Shown: positions 10,155 to 21,185 of the stretch, in pieces | How the letters are laid out: each line of letters starts with the position of its first letter | How positions within the stretch are numbered: the first letter of the stretch is position 1 | Source of the DNA: Ambrosia x helenae | Lineage: Eukaryota; Streptophyta; Magnoliopsida; Asterales; Asteraceae | Length of the DNA stretch: 64,000 nt | NCBI GenBank assembly: GCA_030844895.1 | Contig: CM061231.1 | Span: 8,021,618 to 8,085,617, forward strand | Direction of reading: 5' to 3' | Notes under the pieces: model-generated | Database searches by the model: none | The model's input: only the letters and a program-made list of their open reading frames with translations | What the model was told of the DNA's origin: nothing | Position numbers and translations under genes: made by a program

Positions 10155-10454
10155 TCAAAATGCCCCCAAACGAGAAGCAAGATCCATGAATACATCTTCA
10201 CGACAAGGAATCGTGAGCCCGCCCATTGGATGACTGTACCCAAACTCTTCCTCTGCCAGTTCCAGTAACTCTTGAAATGTAGGTTCGTTTAATAGTGATA
10301 AGGAGACCACAAACCGCTTCTTCTCTTGTTCCCCAACATAAATGGCTAAATAGCCTTTGGGGATGTCCATAGATGTAGGAGTGCTTCTACTATTAGAGAG
10401 GGATCGTTTGAGAATTTGTCTAGCTTGAGTAATGCGAGGCATACGGATGGCCAT
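10155..10454 (-). CDS. SAUR: SAUR-A3, intact coding region, shortened promoter
   Basis: The protein is identical to the reference SAUR-A form. The TATA box is at 10594-10603. In the distal promoter about 43 bp are missing at 10808, taking away the G-box and the adjacent TGTCTT; the second TGTCTT remains near 10824. Light or auxin control of this copy may therefore differ from its neighbours. Confidence 0.93.
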   Translation of the reverse strand: MAIRMPRITQARQILKRSLSNSRSTPTSMDIPKGYLAIYVGEQEKKRFVVSLSLLNEPTFQELLELAEEEFGYSHPMGGLTIPCREDVFMDLASRLGAF

Positions 10455-10900
10455 ATTTTCAAGGAAGCTAGAGCTAGGAGGTTTACTTTACAGATGTTGT
10501 TGAAGGATGATAAGAATCGAAGTTATGCTTCTTGTGGAATGATATGAAGTTGTAGATTTGTTTTGGTGTGGTTGTATTATGAATACCGAATGCTTTATAT
10601 AAAGATAGGATATAATGATCATTTCATAATAGACGGTGACATATGGAAGCTAGAGCAACCGCACATGGTTATGTATCCCTACACTATTATTAAGGATGGT
10701 TTTGTGGACACCAATCTCAACTGGCAAGCAAAGAAGGACTATAGCAGGAATTTGTATGCTCACATAGTTCTTATCACCTTAATTAGTGAAGAAGAGTACC
10801 AATATCACCTTAAGTGGGTCATTGTGTCTTATAACCTAGAGGCCATTGGTAAAGAATATTATCCAATTTTGTGGTTACAAAATCATCCTTGGCCCTAGCA
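10455..10900 (-). promoter_or_regulatory. SAUR-A3 promoter lacking the G-box
   Basis: TATA at 10594-10603 is intact. Where the other copies read atatcacgtgcatgtgtctt, this copy reads atatcac then cttaagtggg, a small deletion with loss of CACGTG. The deletion is seen directly; its effect on expression is inference. Confidence 0.65.
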
Positions 10901-10912
10901 TATTTGTTAGTC

Positions 10913-11095
10913 TTAACTCTCAACAAAGATATTTAACGAATAAAACTTGCTAAACTTACCCTCTATGTATTGGTTGCCAATTGAACATTTCAATAATATA
11001 TTTATTATCTCTTGATTTGTAAGGTTTTGCAATAAGAAGAATGATCTTCTTTGAATTTGTTTTGATTGAGTGATGCGAGGCATACAGATGGCCAT
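10913..11095 (-). pseudogene. SAUR-B3, truncated relic
   Basis: Short-form relic: SAUR-like start MAICMPRITQSKQIQRR at 11095, then spacer-derived codons. Its promoter runs right to the Gypsy insertion at 11757. Confidence 0.78.
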
Positions 11096-11756
11096 ATTTT
11101 CAAGGTAGCTTAAGCTTGTTTCACTTGGAAAAGTTTTTTATGTAAGGACATAAATCAAAGTACTGCTTCTGGTCGGGTGATATTGTCGATGAGAATGAAG
11201 GAAAACGTGGTTGTATTGTGCATGCTGAATGATATATATACACACTTGGAAGATATAATGTGGTACTTAACAGACAGAGGCATTTGGACGAGAAAACAAA
11301 CACAATGATTTCGTATCTTAAAAATAAAATTATGAATGATTTGTCAACATGAATATTCAGCGGCATTGAAATAGGAGACATGCATGAAAGATTGTATGGC
11401 CGGATTTCTTAGAACTATAGATAATTAAGAATAGGATCAGTGTCACATGGTTGTGTCTTGATGATTGAGTAAAAAATTACCACTTGTAGGACACTCTGTC
11501 CTTCCAGCAAATGATCTACAATAGGGATGCGTATGGAAAGTAGTTCTTAAAACCACGTGAAAAGCATCTAAACTATTGCTTTAACCCCTTGCAGAGACAA
11601 TAAAAAATGAAATAAAATGGTCACTCCCCTCAAATACAAGATAGCTTGTACAACGTAGCATATATTAATTCTTAATTTTGTTGTTAACTATGTTTTCAAG
11701 TAACTAGAACCTCCAAAAATTGTTTACTGACTGCATCATGCACGCTGGTCAACACA
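11096..11756. other. Spacer of unit 3, left part, ending at the Gypsy target site
   Basis: SAUR-B3 promoter (TATATATA near 11235, CACGTG near 11555) and the start of the SAUR-A4 3' flank. The last five bases, acaca at 11752-11756, are the left target-site duplication. The unit resumes at 25710. Confidence 0.8.
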
Positions 11757-13422
11757 TGATATACGTTAAATTACACATATAAAAGTCCCCGTTTAACTCC
11801 CTTTTTCATACGTTTTTGGCCTCATACATAGGAATTGGTACTTATTTGGGTATCTTTACGATTTCAGGTCTTAAACGATGTCCCGGAAACACAAGGAAGG
11901 AAAAAACGAAGAGTTCGGCGCGAAAACAGGCCATCAGGCCCTTCGAGCGGCCGCTCCAAGGCTTCGAGCGGCCGCGCGCCCCTCCCAGATATTTCTGGGG
12001 ACCTTCCAGAAGGCCTACGTCACGTCAGGAGCAATTGGTCCACTTGTTGATAAAGCGAGCGGCCGCTCCAAGAGGCCGAGCGGCCGCTCGAACCCTCTGC
12101 TCTGCTATAAAATCCCCATTTCAGCTCACTGATCAGGGTTGGATCTTGAGGGAAGCTTTTCTGGGCGATTTTTGGACGATCCAAGCTGTTGGAAAGCCGT
12201 TTAACAAGCTCAGAAGTCCATCCGTTCCATCCTTCATCATCCGATCCATCTCTTTAGCATTCTTATGGTTTGATCCTTGAAGCTTTTTATGATTCAAATC
12301 TGATTTTTGTATGCTATTTTGATGTTATTATAGTTATTCGTACGCCTACGGGCAAGAACAATAGTATTTAGTACGTAAAACAATCATTTAGTATGTAATC
12401 ATGTTTTGTATAAATTTGGCGTTTTTCACGTATTAGATCTTGATGATCATAGCGCAACCTTGTTTCGTTGTTGATGGATTTGTAGCTGTATTTGAATGAC
12501 TTTAGCGATTGTCGAATGTGTTAGGCGGATACATGTTGAAAAACCGTCCGTTTAATCATCCGGTAGTAGACTAGTTAACTTGTTAAATAGTTTATGCCAT
12601 GAAACTGTAACCGGGTATTGGTTTGGTTAAAGTCAGTCGAATAACGGTTAAAAATGCTTACCGGCACGTAAAAGGGTTAAAAACGCCTAGTGGTGCCGTT
12701 ACTAGTCTTTGACACGGTTAATGATCTTTGGTAGTTATTTTGGTAAAAATAGCGATCTTAGTAGATCTGGGGTCAAAGTTGGTAAAATGGAATAGGTTGT
12801 GAAATGCTCTACTTTATGCTAGTTTAGGTGGCTGTGTTGTGTATTCGGTATCGCTTCCCTAAATTAGTGAGGTTAGAATACTCTTAACGGATGACTAACT
12901 TATCTTTAGAAGATCTGCGTGAGATCATATCAGCTGCTCGCTAATGAACGACTTGAAGCGGTTAACGTGTGTATTCGTGTTAACTTTCTGTATAGTTGTC
13001 ATGTTAGGATGCCCGAAAGGGACACTAACTGTCGGAAAATGGGAATGTTGATCACGCGCCTATATTACTTATTATATTTAGATAACATGCTAGGATTGGC
13101 AAAAATATAGTTTATATAGTTATATTTTCTATTTGGAGTCGTAGTTAAGTTATTTATATGTTTTAGAATTAATTTAGTTTTAAACAAAACTCAAACTTAT
13201 CTTTTCCTACTGGTAAATCGGGGACAGAGTTTTAGTACAATTGCTCCGCGCGCGTCCATGGATCGATATCTGGTTCTTATCCATACGTTACTACATATAT
13301 GACAGGGTACACTTGCCCTATTGTGTGTGTTTTAATATTAAGGTCTAAACCATTTTTATAAATATTAAAGCAAAACGTGTGTTAAAATCCATTGTAAAAT
13401 ATGTATAGTTACGCGCACGTCA
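11757..13422 (+). repeat. Gypsy 5' LTR (1666 bp)
   Basis: Begins TGATATACG and ends gcgcacgtca. A TATA box (TATAAAA) is at 12106-12112. Four perfect GAGCGGCCGC words lie just upstream of it (11945, 11966, 12057, 12078). ORFs inside it (for example 154 codons at 11816) are also open in the 3' LTR but cross the promoter and look like no known protein. Confidence 0.93.
11945..12112 (+). promoter_or_regulatory. Gypsy LTR promoter with palindromic words
   Basis: GAGCGGCCGC occurs at 11945-11954, 11966-11975, 12057-12066 and 12078-12087; the fullest forms extend to a palindrome of the type TCGAGCGGCCGCTCGA. The TATA box follows 18 bp after the last word. I infer an enhancer-like or hairpin-forming upstream region. 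Confidence 0.6.
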
Positions 13423-13428
13423 AGTTTT

Positions 13429-13446
13429 TGGCGCCGTTGCCGGGGA
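13429..13446 (+). other. Gypsy primer-binding site
   Basis: TGGCGCCGTTGCCGGGGA, six bases after the LTR end. This string is typical of Athila/Tat Gypsy elements and is complementary to a plant tRNA 3' end, usually reported as Asp tRNA. Confidence 0.88.
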
Positions 13447-14026
13447 CGCGACGAGCTTTAGGAACGAACCGAGTCAACTTTTTACCAGTGTACATGCTTG
13501 TGAATACTTGTTTATACTTCTTTGATTCGTTATTTCATTCATTTATTTGCATATATGATTATTTGAATTTTTATTAAATTTATTTGTCTGTAGATATTTT
13601 GGATTAATTTTAGATTGGTTTATTGGTTGCATATAGATTCGTTCATTTATCTGCTTATAGGATTGTTTGATTTGATTTTTCGTTCATTAGGATGTTGATA
13701 GATTTAATTTATTGAATATTGGATTAATTGGTTTGTCTATGAATTTGATTTGTTCGTTATTTGATTAATTAGATTTATTGGTTCGTATTCGGACTAATTA
13801 TTAATTTCATTCTTTATATAGTTTTAGGCTTAGTCTGCTTATTTCTGTTCATTTTATTGATTCTATTTGTTTATATTTGATTTTCTTGAATATATTTGTT
13901 TTCCGTTATTTTCGCATGAATTTATTGATTCTTTATTTCATTTATTTATTTTTCTGTCTTTTATCGCCTTTTTGGGTTTGTCATATATTCGCCTGTTGCA
14001 ACTGTATCATTCTTACATGCAGGTTG
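13447..14026 (+). other. Gypsy leader, T-rich, possibly containing an intron
   Basis: Very T-rich with no coding sign. It ends in cttacatgcag just before the gag ATG at 14027, which looks like a 3' splice site. The frame stays open to an upstream ATG at 13877, but those 50 residues are hydrophobic translation of the T-rich leader, so I place the start at 14027. Confidence 0.55.
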
Positions 14027-16858
14027 ATGTCCACAAACCCAGGGACTTCTGGTGATCTTTCTGACGAGGAGCTAAGGCGCCTGAGGAGAAGCGAGCGGAT
14101 TAGACTTCATAAATTGCGTCTTGTTTCTGATATTCTTATTGCTGCTCCTATTGTTGAGGTCCCAATTGAGGAGGCGAGGCACGATCTGGCCGACGACAAC
14201 GGGTCGGACGCCCACAGCGACATTATCATGGCGGATGACGACATTCCGCTGAATGATAGTGGTCGTCCAGGAGGAGATGGACTCGCGCCGAGTATTGTCC
14301 GTCCGGCTATTTTGGCGGACCATTTCGAGATCAAATCTAGTATTGTGAATATGATACAAAACTCGGTGCAATTCGGTGGACTGGAGCACGAGGATCCAGG
14401 CCGACATATTGCTGCATTCTTAGAGGTTTTAGCCACCTTTAAGATGACGGGCATCTCCGATGATGCTATCCGTCTCCGACTCTTCCCATTCTCACTGCGG
14501 GACAAAGCCCGGACTTGGCTTCTGTCACAACCCGCAGGGTCGATCACGACTTGGGCAGAGTTGTCACAACAATTCATGCAGCAGTATTTTCCTCCTGAAA
14601 AGACACAAAAACTGAGGAATCGCATCATGACATTTTGTCAGGATGACCATGAATCATTATACACAGCCTGGGAAAGGTTTAAAGACCTACTCTTGAGTTG
14701 CCCGCACCATGAGCTTTCGAAAAGGCATCTGGTGCAAACTTTTTATCAGGGACTCGGGTATGCGTCTCAGGAACGCCTTGATGTATACGCTGGGGGAGAC
14801 ATCGGAACAAAGTCTCCTAGGGAAGCGTGGAGCATTATTGAGAAGGCGTCCCTAAAATCTAAATCCCGGCAGAATGATAGATCTAGGTCTTCATCTGCCA
14901 AGGCTGGTGTGCATGCCGTGGATAACTATACGGCGATTTCGGCACAGATAGCGGCTCTGGCTACGAGATTCGATAACTCTCAGCAACACGTAGTGCAGTC
15001 CGATTGTTTGTGTGTGGAGTGCGGGGTATCTCACGAGCCTGGCTCGTGTGCTCAGGGGGTGATGTATACAGGCCACGAGGAAGTGGACTACATGGGTAAT
15101 CAAACGAGACCCCAGAATAACCCTTACAGTAACACTTATAATCCGGGTTGGAGAAATCACCCGAACTTCGGGTGGAGATCTGGTACTTCCAACCAGAACC
15201 CTCTCGGATTCCAGCAGAGAGCCGCCGCACCACAACAGTCCTACCAGTCCCAACAGCCTTACCAGTCCAACCAACAGTCCTACCAGTCCAACCAACAGCC
15301 ATACCAGGCTCGTGGTCAATCGTCCCAGCAGAGACCGAACCAATACCAGAACCAGGGCGCTGGGAGCAGCTCCCAGCAGCACGCCCCTCATGGTATGTCT
15401 AAGCTGGAGGAAATGATGTCTCAGCTCCTTACCAACACCTCTAATTCCAATCAGATCGCTGAGCAGCGCTACCAGCAGCATGAGGAGCGCTTCACGAATT
15501 ATGAGGGAGAGATGAGGGGCCAAAAGGCGTCGATGCAGGCCATAGAGAACCAGGTTGGCCAGATGGCAAAGATGATGTCTGAGAGACAGCAGGGTGGTCT
15601 TCCAGGCAACACTGAGCCGAATCCAAGGGGGCATGTTAATGCCATAACGACGAGGAGTGGTAAAACCACGGGACCTGACACATCGGGCTCACCACCGATC
15701 ACTGAGACGGTCCAGACTGAGTCTTCGGACGAGGTGCACGCTAGGCGAGTCCCAGCAAGTACAACACAGCTGCCGAAGCCAGTCACTGACAACACTCCTC
15801 CCATTCCATATCCTGGTAGACTTAGGAAGCAGAAAGACGAGGCGCAATACGGGAAATTTCTCGAGCTGTTCAAGCAGCTACATATAAACATCCCGTTTGT
15901 TGAGGCCTTAGCACAGATGCCTAAGTACGCCAAATTCTTGAAGGACATCCTCACAAATAAGCAAAAACTTGAGGACCTGTCCTGCGTTCTGTTGAACGAG
16001 AACTGCTCTGCAATTCTGCAGAATAGACTGCCCATGAAAATGGGCGATCCTGGTAGCTTTGCCATCCCTTGTCTGATAGGTGATATGACTGTCAGTAATG
16101 CACTCGCAGACTTGGGGGCCAGCATAAACCTTATGCCTTATAAGGTTTTCGAGAAGTTGGATCTGGGTGAACCTTCACCCACCAGGATGAGTATTCGCCT
16201 CGCTGATCGTTCGATCAAGTATCCACGGGGATTTGTAGAAAATATGCTTGTCAAGATTGACAAATTTGTTTTCCCTGTGGACTTTGTTATCCTGGATATG
16301 GATGAGGACTCCAAAGTTCCTCTGATTCTCGGACGTCCTTTCCTTAACACGGCGAGGACGATTGTTGACGTGGCTGCGGGCCAGATCACACTCCGAGTCA
16401 ATGATGAGCACGTGACTTTTGACATTCAGAGGTCGATGCGCCATCCTGAGAGCCAAGACGATACACTATACTATCTCGATATAGTAGACCAGTGTGTCAG
16501 CTCTCATGTCAGAGGTGCTTGGGAGAGAGATGTTTCGGACACACATCTGTTGTGTGGGAGCCTAGATGGCATTATGCAGGAGGGCCATATAGATGAGCAG
16601 CCGGTCTATCAGATCGGTGATGATGGTTCCCAAAGTCCGGAGCGTTTTGTGGAAATTGAGCGAGAGGAAGAGGAGAAGGCGAAGCCGTCTGTTGAGGATC
16701 CACCGTCTCTAGAGCTGAAGGAGCTCCCACCGCATCTTGAGTATGCATTTCTGGATGAGGAGGGGCGTCTACCGGTGATCATATCGTCTTCATTGACTGT
16801 GGAAGAAAAGAGCGAGTTGTTGAGAGTTCTGAAACTTCATAAACGGGCAATTGCCTAG
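14027..16858 (+). pseudogene. gag: Gypsy gag-protease region, ended by a nonsense codon
   Basis: A 943-codon frame from ATG 14027 to TAG 16856-16858. Residues about 98-265 form the capsid-type retrotransposon gag domain (for example FPFSLRDKARTWL, AWERFKDLL). A zinc-knuckle-like CX2CX3HX4C string (CVECGVSHEPGSC) follows, then a Gln/Ser/Tyr/Pro-rich stretch. The aspartic protease has its active site at DLGAS (Asp about residue 695) and ILGRPFL downstream. Gag packages the RNA; protease would process the polyprotein. Upstream of RT the same frame continues beyond the TAG into pol, so the TAG is a lesion in a gag-pol polyprotein and not a natural end. Readthrough is conceivable but not indicated. 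Confidence 0.88.
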
Positions 16859-17635
16859 AAGATCGTAGACATCAAGGGGATTAATCCCTCTTTCTGTACT
16901 CATAAAATCTTGATGGAGGATGTCTACAAGCCTTGTGCGCAGCACCAGAGGCGTCTGAACCCGAACATGCAAGATGTTGTTAAAACCGAGGTAATTAAAC
17001 TGCTTGATGCTGGATTGATATATCCTATCTCGGACTCTGTTTGGGTTAGTCCTGTGCACGTCGTGCCCAAGAAGGGTGGCATGACGGTGGTCACAAATGA
17101 TAGGAATGAGTTAATTCCTACGAGGACCGTCACGGGGTGGAGAGTTTGCATTGACTATCGCAAGCTCAATGACGCCACCCGCAAGGATCACTTCCCGCTT
17201 CCATTCATCGATCAGATGTTGGAACGACTGTCGGGGAAGTTGTATTACTGTTTCCTTGATGGTTTCTCTGGATACTTTCAGATCCCTATCGATCCTGTGG
17301 ACCAGGATAAGACGACCTTCACATGCCCTTTTGGCACATTCGCCTACAGGCGTATGCCATTTGGGCTGTGCAATGCGCCGGCGACCTTCCAGCGTTGCAT
17401 GGTTGCCATTTTTCATGACATGATCGAGGACTCCATGGAGGTGTTCATGGATGATTTTTCCGTTTTTGGGAGTTCGTTCGATCAATGTCTGGGGAACCTG
17501 GAGCGGATGCTTCAGAGGTGTGAGGAGACCAGTCTTGTGCTAAAGTGGGAAAAATGCCACTTCATGGTGAAGGAAGGAATAGTCCTGGGGCATAAGGTCT
17601 CCCAAAGTGGGTTGGAGGTTGACCTGCCAAAGTAG
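16859..17635 (+). pseudogene. pol: Gypsy pol, reverse transcriptase segment
   Basis: Continues in the gag-protease frame after the TAG. It contains RT motifs in order: VPKKGG, WRVCIDYRKLN, FLDGFSGYFQI, YRRMPFGLCNAPATFQ and the catalytic FMDD box (Asp codons at 17450 and 17453), then GHKVS. RT copies the element RNA into DNA. It ends at TAG 17633-17635, produced by a one-base loss nearby; the rest of pol is in the next frame. The ATG at 16910 is internal and not a real start. Confidence 0.9.
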
Positions 17636-19620
17636 ATATCATTTCTAGGCTCCCTCCACCCTCCTCTGTCAGAGCGATCCGCAGCTTTTTGGGTCATGCG
17701 GGATTTTACAGGCGATTTATCAAAGACTTTTCAAAGATCGCCCGACCGATGACCCGTTTGTTGGAAAAGGATGCACCGTTTGTGTTTGGTGCAGAGTGTG
17801 TGAAGGCATTTGGCCTTCTGAAGCGTTTGCTTGATGAGGCTCCTATATTGGTAGCACCCGACTGGGAGCTGCCATTCGAAATTATGTGCGACGCGAGTGA
17901 CTTCGCGATAGGGGCGGTCTTGGGACAGCGGAAGGACAAGCACTTCCACCCGATCTACTACGCAAGTAAGACTCTACATGATGCTCAGGAGCATTACACC
18001 ACGACTGAAAAAGAGCTTCTTGCTGTAGTATTTGCATTCGACAAGTTTAGATCATATTTGGTGCTGTCGAAGACCATTGTCTATACGGACCATGCAACGA
18101 TCCGATACCTATTCAGCAAACAGGACGCGAAACCGCGCCTGATTAGGTGGATCTTGCTGCTGCAAGAGTTCGATATAGAGATTCAGGACAAGAAGGGTGC
18201 CCTGAATGTTGCTGCTGATCATCTGTCCAGGCTCGAGCATGATGATGCCGAGAACTGCGCGTGGGATACCATTAATGACAACTTTCCCCACGAGTTCTTG
18301 ATGAGCGTCGAGTCGGTGGAAGATGTATCACCATGGTTCGCGGATTTTGCGAACTACCTCGCGTGCGGGATCCTCATCAAAGGATTGTCGCACCAGCAAA
18401 AGAGGAAGTTCTTCGCGGACCTAAAGCATTACTTCTGGGATGACCCATTTTTGTTCCGGGTCGGGGCGGATCAGTTGATTCGCCGTTGTGTGTTTGGGGT
18501 GGAGGCGGCGCAGATCTTGCGCGATTGTCACGAGGGGCCTACCGGAGGTCACCATGGAGCGAATTACACTGCTAAGAAAGTGTTAGACTCCGGGTTTTAC
18601 TGGCCCACACTCTTTCGTGACGCCCAGATACTGGTTGGTGCTTGTGATTCGTGCCAGAGGGCGACGAACATATCGGCACGCGACCAAATGCTGCAAAACC
18701 CGATTCAAGTCTGTGAGGTCTTTGACATTTGGGGCATAGACTTCATGGGACCGTTCCCCTCCTCACGGGGCAATAGATATATACTCGTGGCTGTTGATTA
18801 CGTATCAAAGTGGGCCGAGGCGCAAGCCTTGCCCACAAATGATGCCCGAGTTGTAGTGAGGTTTGTTAGGAGCTTGTTCTCGCGGTTTGGTGCCCCAAAG
18901 GCACTGATTAGTGACCGTGGTACGCATTTCTGCAATGCGCAGCTTGATCGCGCGTTAGCACGTTATGGTGTCCACCACATGTTATCCACCCCGTATCATC
19001 CACAGACAAGTGGACAGGTGGAGGTCACAAACCGTGGATTGAAGCGAATCCTTGAGCGGTCAGTTAATCAAAACCGCAAGGATTGGGCAGACAAGCTGGA
19101 TGATGCGTTATGGGCCTTTAGGACGGCTTACAAAACGCCTATTGGGACTACTCCCTTTAGGCTTGTCTATGGCAAAGCGTGTCATCTCCCAGTCGAGCTG
19201 GAGCATAGGGCATTATGGGCTCTTAAAACGGCAAATTTGGATCTGAAGACTGGCGGTGAGACCCGTTTCCTGCAGATTCACGAGCTAGAGGAGCTTAGGC
19301 AACAAGACTATGAGAGCTCGATGTTGTACAAAGAGCGCACAAAGAGATTGCACGACAGTCGCCTCAAACACCGAGAAGATTTTCAGGTAGGCGACTTGGT
19401 CCTACTTTATAACTCACGCCTGCGTCTCTTTCCAAGAAAGTTGAAATCCCGATGGACAGGACCGTACACTGTTAAGGAAGTATATCCTTACCGAACTGTC
19501 TCGATTGAAAATTCGGAGGGTGTGACTTTCAAAGTCAACGGTCATCGCCTGAAAGTCTACATTGACGGACCGGTTGACAAATCCGTGGAGATGATCGATC
19601 TCTACAACCCGCGCGCCTAA
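17636..19620 (+). pseudogene. pol: Gypsy pol, end of RT, RNase H and integrase
   Basis: Open from after the frameshift to TAA at 19618-19620. RNase H has CDASDFAIGAVLG, YYASKTL and YTDHATIRYL. The integrase has an HHCC-type zinc-binding segment (HEGPTGGHHG ... CDSCQ). Its catalytic triad, counted from the ATG at 17689, is Asp351 (DFMGPFP), Asp409 (SDRGTH) and Glu445 (GQVEVTNRG), with the correct 35-residue gap between the last two. The C-terminal part is basic. The domains look catalytically complete, so the lesions upstream are probably recent. Confidence 0.9.
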
Positions 19621-21185
19621 TAAGTGTGGGGAAGTGAGTCTAGCTAGCGACTCGTTAATAAATATAGCACGGCGTGTATGGGCGCGCCAAATTGTATATA
19701 TGTTCTTAGTGTAGTTTGATTTGTAGTTAAGTTGTTTAATTTTAACTTGTTGTTGTAGTTTGTTTTTAGTCTTTGCAGGTTTGATTCGCGCCTTGTGATT
19801 GTGTGGATAGTCGCTTCGAACCCATGGTATTATGTTAGAAAGCGTCTAAAAACAGGTATGTTGGTTGTTCGGGTCAAAACGGATAAGTGCAGGTATGTTT
19901 GGGTGAAAAATGCAGGAAAAAAATGCACATCAGTACCTTCGAGCGGCCGCTCGGATATTCCGAGCGGCCCGCTCCAAACGCCCAGATCTGAAAAAAAAAA
20001 AAAATTCGAGCGGCCGTGCGAAGGGGCCGAGCGGCCGCGCGAGGCTTCTGAACGAAAATTCTGCAAGGGCAAAAGGGGTATTTGACTTTCAAAACTAAAA
20101 ATTTATAACCCTAAAACATACCAAGCGGCCGCTCATTCACATAACCCACCAAATTTTCACTTTGCTCTCAAGAACACCAACCAAAACCCTTCAATTCCAC
20201 CTTCAAATCTTCAAGAACAAGGTATGAATCTCTAGTTTTCTTGTAATTTCTCTTGTTCTAGTGTAAAATAGTTTAGTTTCTTTAATCTTTTTCTGAATTT
20301 TTAGGGTTCTTTCATAATGTTTAACAAACCCTAGTGTTCTTGAATGGATTGTTTGCTTGGATAATGTAGATTAGTGGTTGATTATTGTTCAAATCTTTGA
20401 GTTTTTGGGTTTTCTTCATAAGGCTTAAATAAGGTCCGAAATTTTTTAAGGTTTTGAATGATTTTGTAGCCTTTTGTTTAGTATAGTTTAGTATGTTTGT
20501 AGATTAATTTCATTATAGGGTTGTATGCTAGTATATATGTTAATGTAGTTAGGTTTGTTGTTGAATTTTGGGGACCTTTCATAATTGTTCAATCAATCCC
20601 CAAATTCATCATGTTTAGGTTATTTAATTGTATTGTTTTCTTAATTTTTGGGGATTCTTCATAATGTTTAACAAATCCCCAAATTTTAAGGATTCTAGTT
20701 ATTAGATTGTAGTTTAGAGTTGGGATATTCATGAGTTTTGGGGCGTTCTTCATAACTAAACAAACGCGCCCCAAATTCGATGATTATGCCATAAATATTT
20801 GGCCTTTAAACACCTTGCGCTAAATGACTTAAAGTTAAGGTGATTTGCAAAGTGAAGGGCGCGTAGGTGTTAAAATCCCAAATTCACTTAAAAACTTCAT
20901 AATTGCGCAAGTTCGGCCATTCAAGCGCCAAAGTTAATAATTTTTCAAAAATCAAGTGCTTGAATGGCCGCTTGTGGAGTGCATTTGGCTAAAACACTGG
21001 AAACCGGGCAAACGCCAATGCACAGGATTGAAAAACAGGGCTGCAGAGCGAAAATTGGCGCGCAGACAGCTTCGAGCGGCCGCTCGAACTCACTGATATG
21101 ATTTTTAACTTTTTTGTTTCGCGTGTTTTGGGTCCGGGTCTGATTACTTCGATTATAACTGACATATTTTAGCATTTTAATGCAG
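19621..21185 (+). other. Gypsy region between pol and the 3' ORF: possible internal promoter and intron
   Basis: Non-coding. GAGCGGCCGC words, perfect or nearly so, lie at 19941, 19962 (one extra C), 20008, 20029 and 20123. They are followed by a C/A-rich, leader-like stretch (about 20140-20220) ending in gaacaag, then gtatgaatc, a good 5' splice site (GT at 20222). A T-rich stretch ends in tttaatgcag (AG at 21184-21185) right before atggtgcacc. This resembles promoter, short 5' exon and a 964-bp intron serving the ORF that follows. One more word lies inside the intron at 21074. This is inference from motifs. Confidence 0.5.

Larger units (their letters stand above)
3476..11756. repeat. SAUR tandem array, block I (units 0-3)
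   Basis: Unit 0 is partial (3476-4966). Unit 1 is 4967-7242. Unit 2 is 7243-10154, long form. Unit 3 starts at 10155 and is cut at 11756 by the Gypsy insertion. A unit counts from the left edge of one SAUR-A to the next. Between genes there are AT-rich spacers: on the right of each gene its promoter, on the left its 3' flank with T/A homopolymer tracts. This block is the most diverse of the three, including a long-form unit and a deletion of about 297 bp near 9819. Confidence 0.9.

Noticed and set aside
11816..12280. 154-codon ORF in the Gypsy LTR, open as 147 codons in the other LTR
   Set aside because: It spans the TATA box and palindromic words. Arg/Pro-rich translation arises from the GC-rich repeats, and the matching copy is simply the other LTR.
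13877..14026. Upstream ATG of the gag frame as a signal peptide or membrane segment
   Set aside because: The 50 hydrophobic residues are translation of the T-rich leader just before a splice-acceptor-like string; the acidic gag start at 14027 is far more typical.
14891..15634. 247-codon antisense ORF inside gag
   Set aside because: Shadow of the Gln/Pro-rich gag segment on the other strand; no domain.
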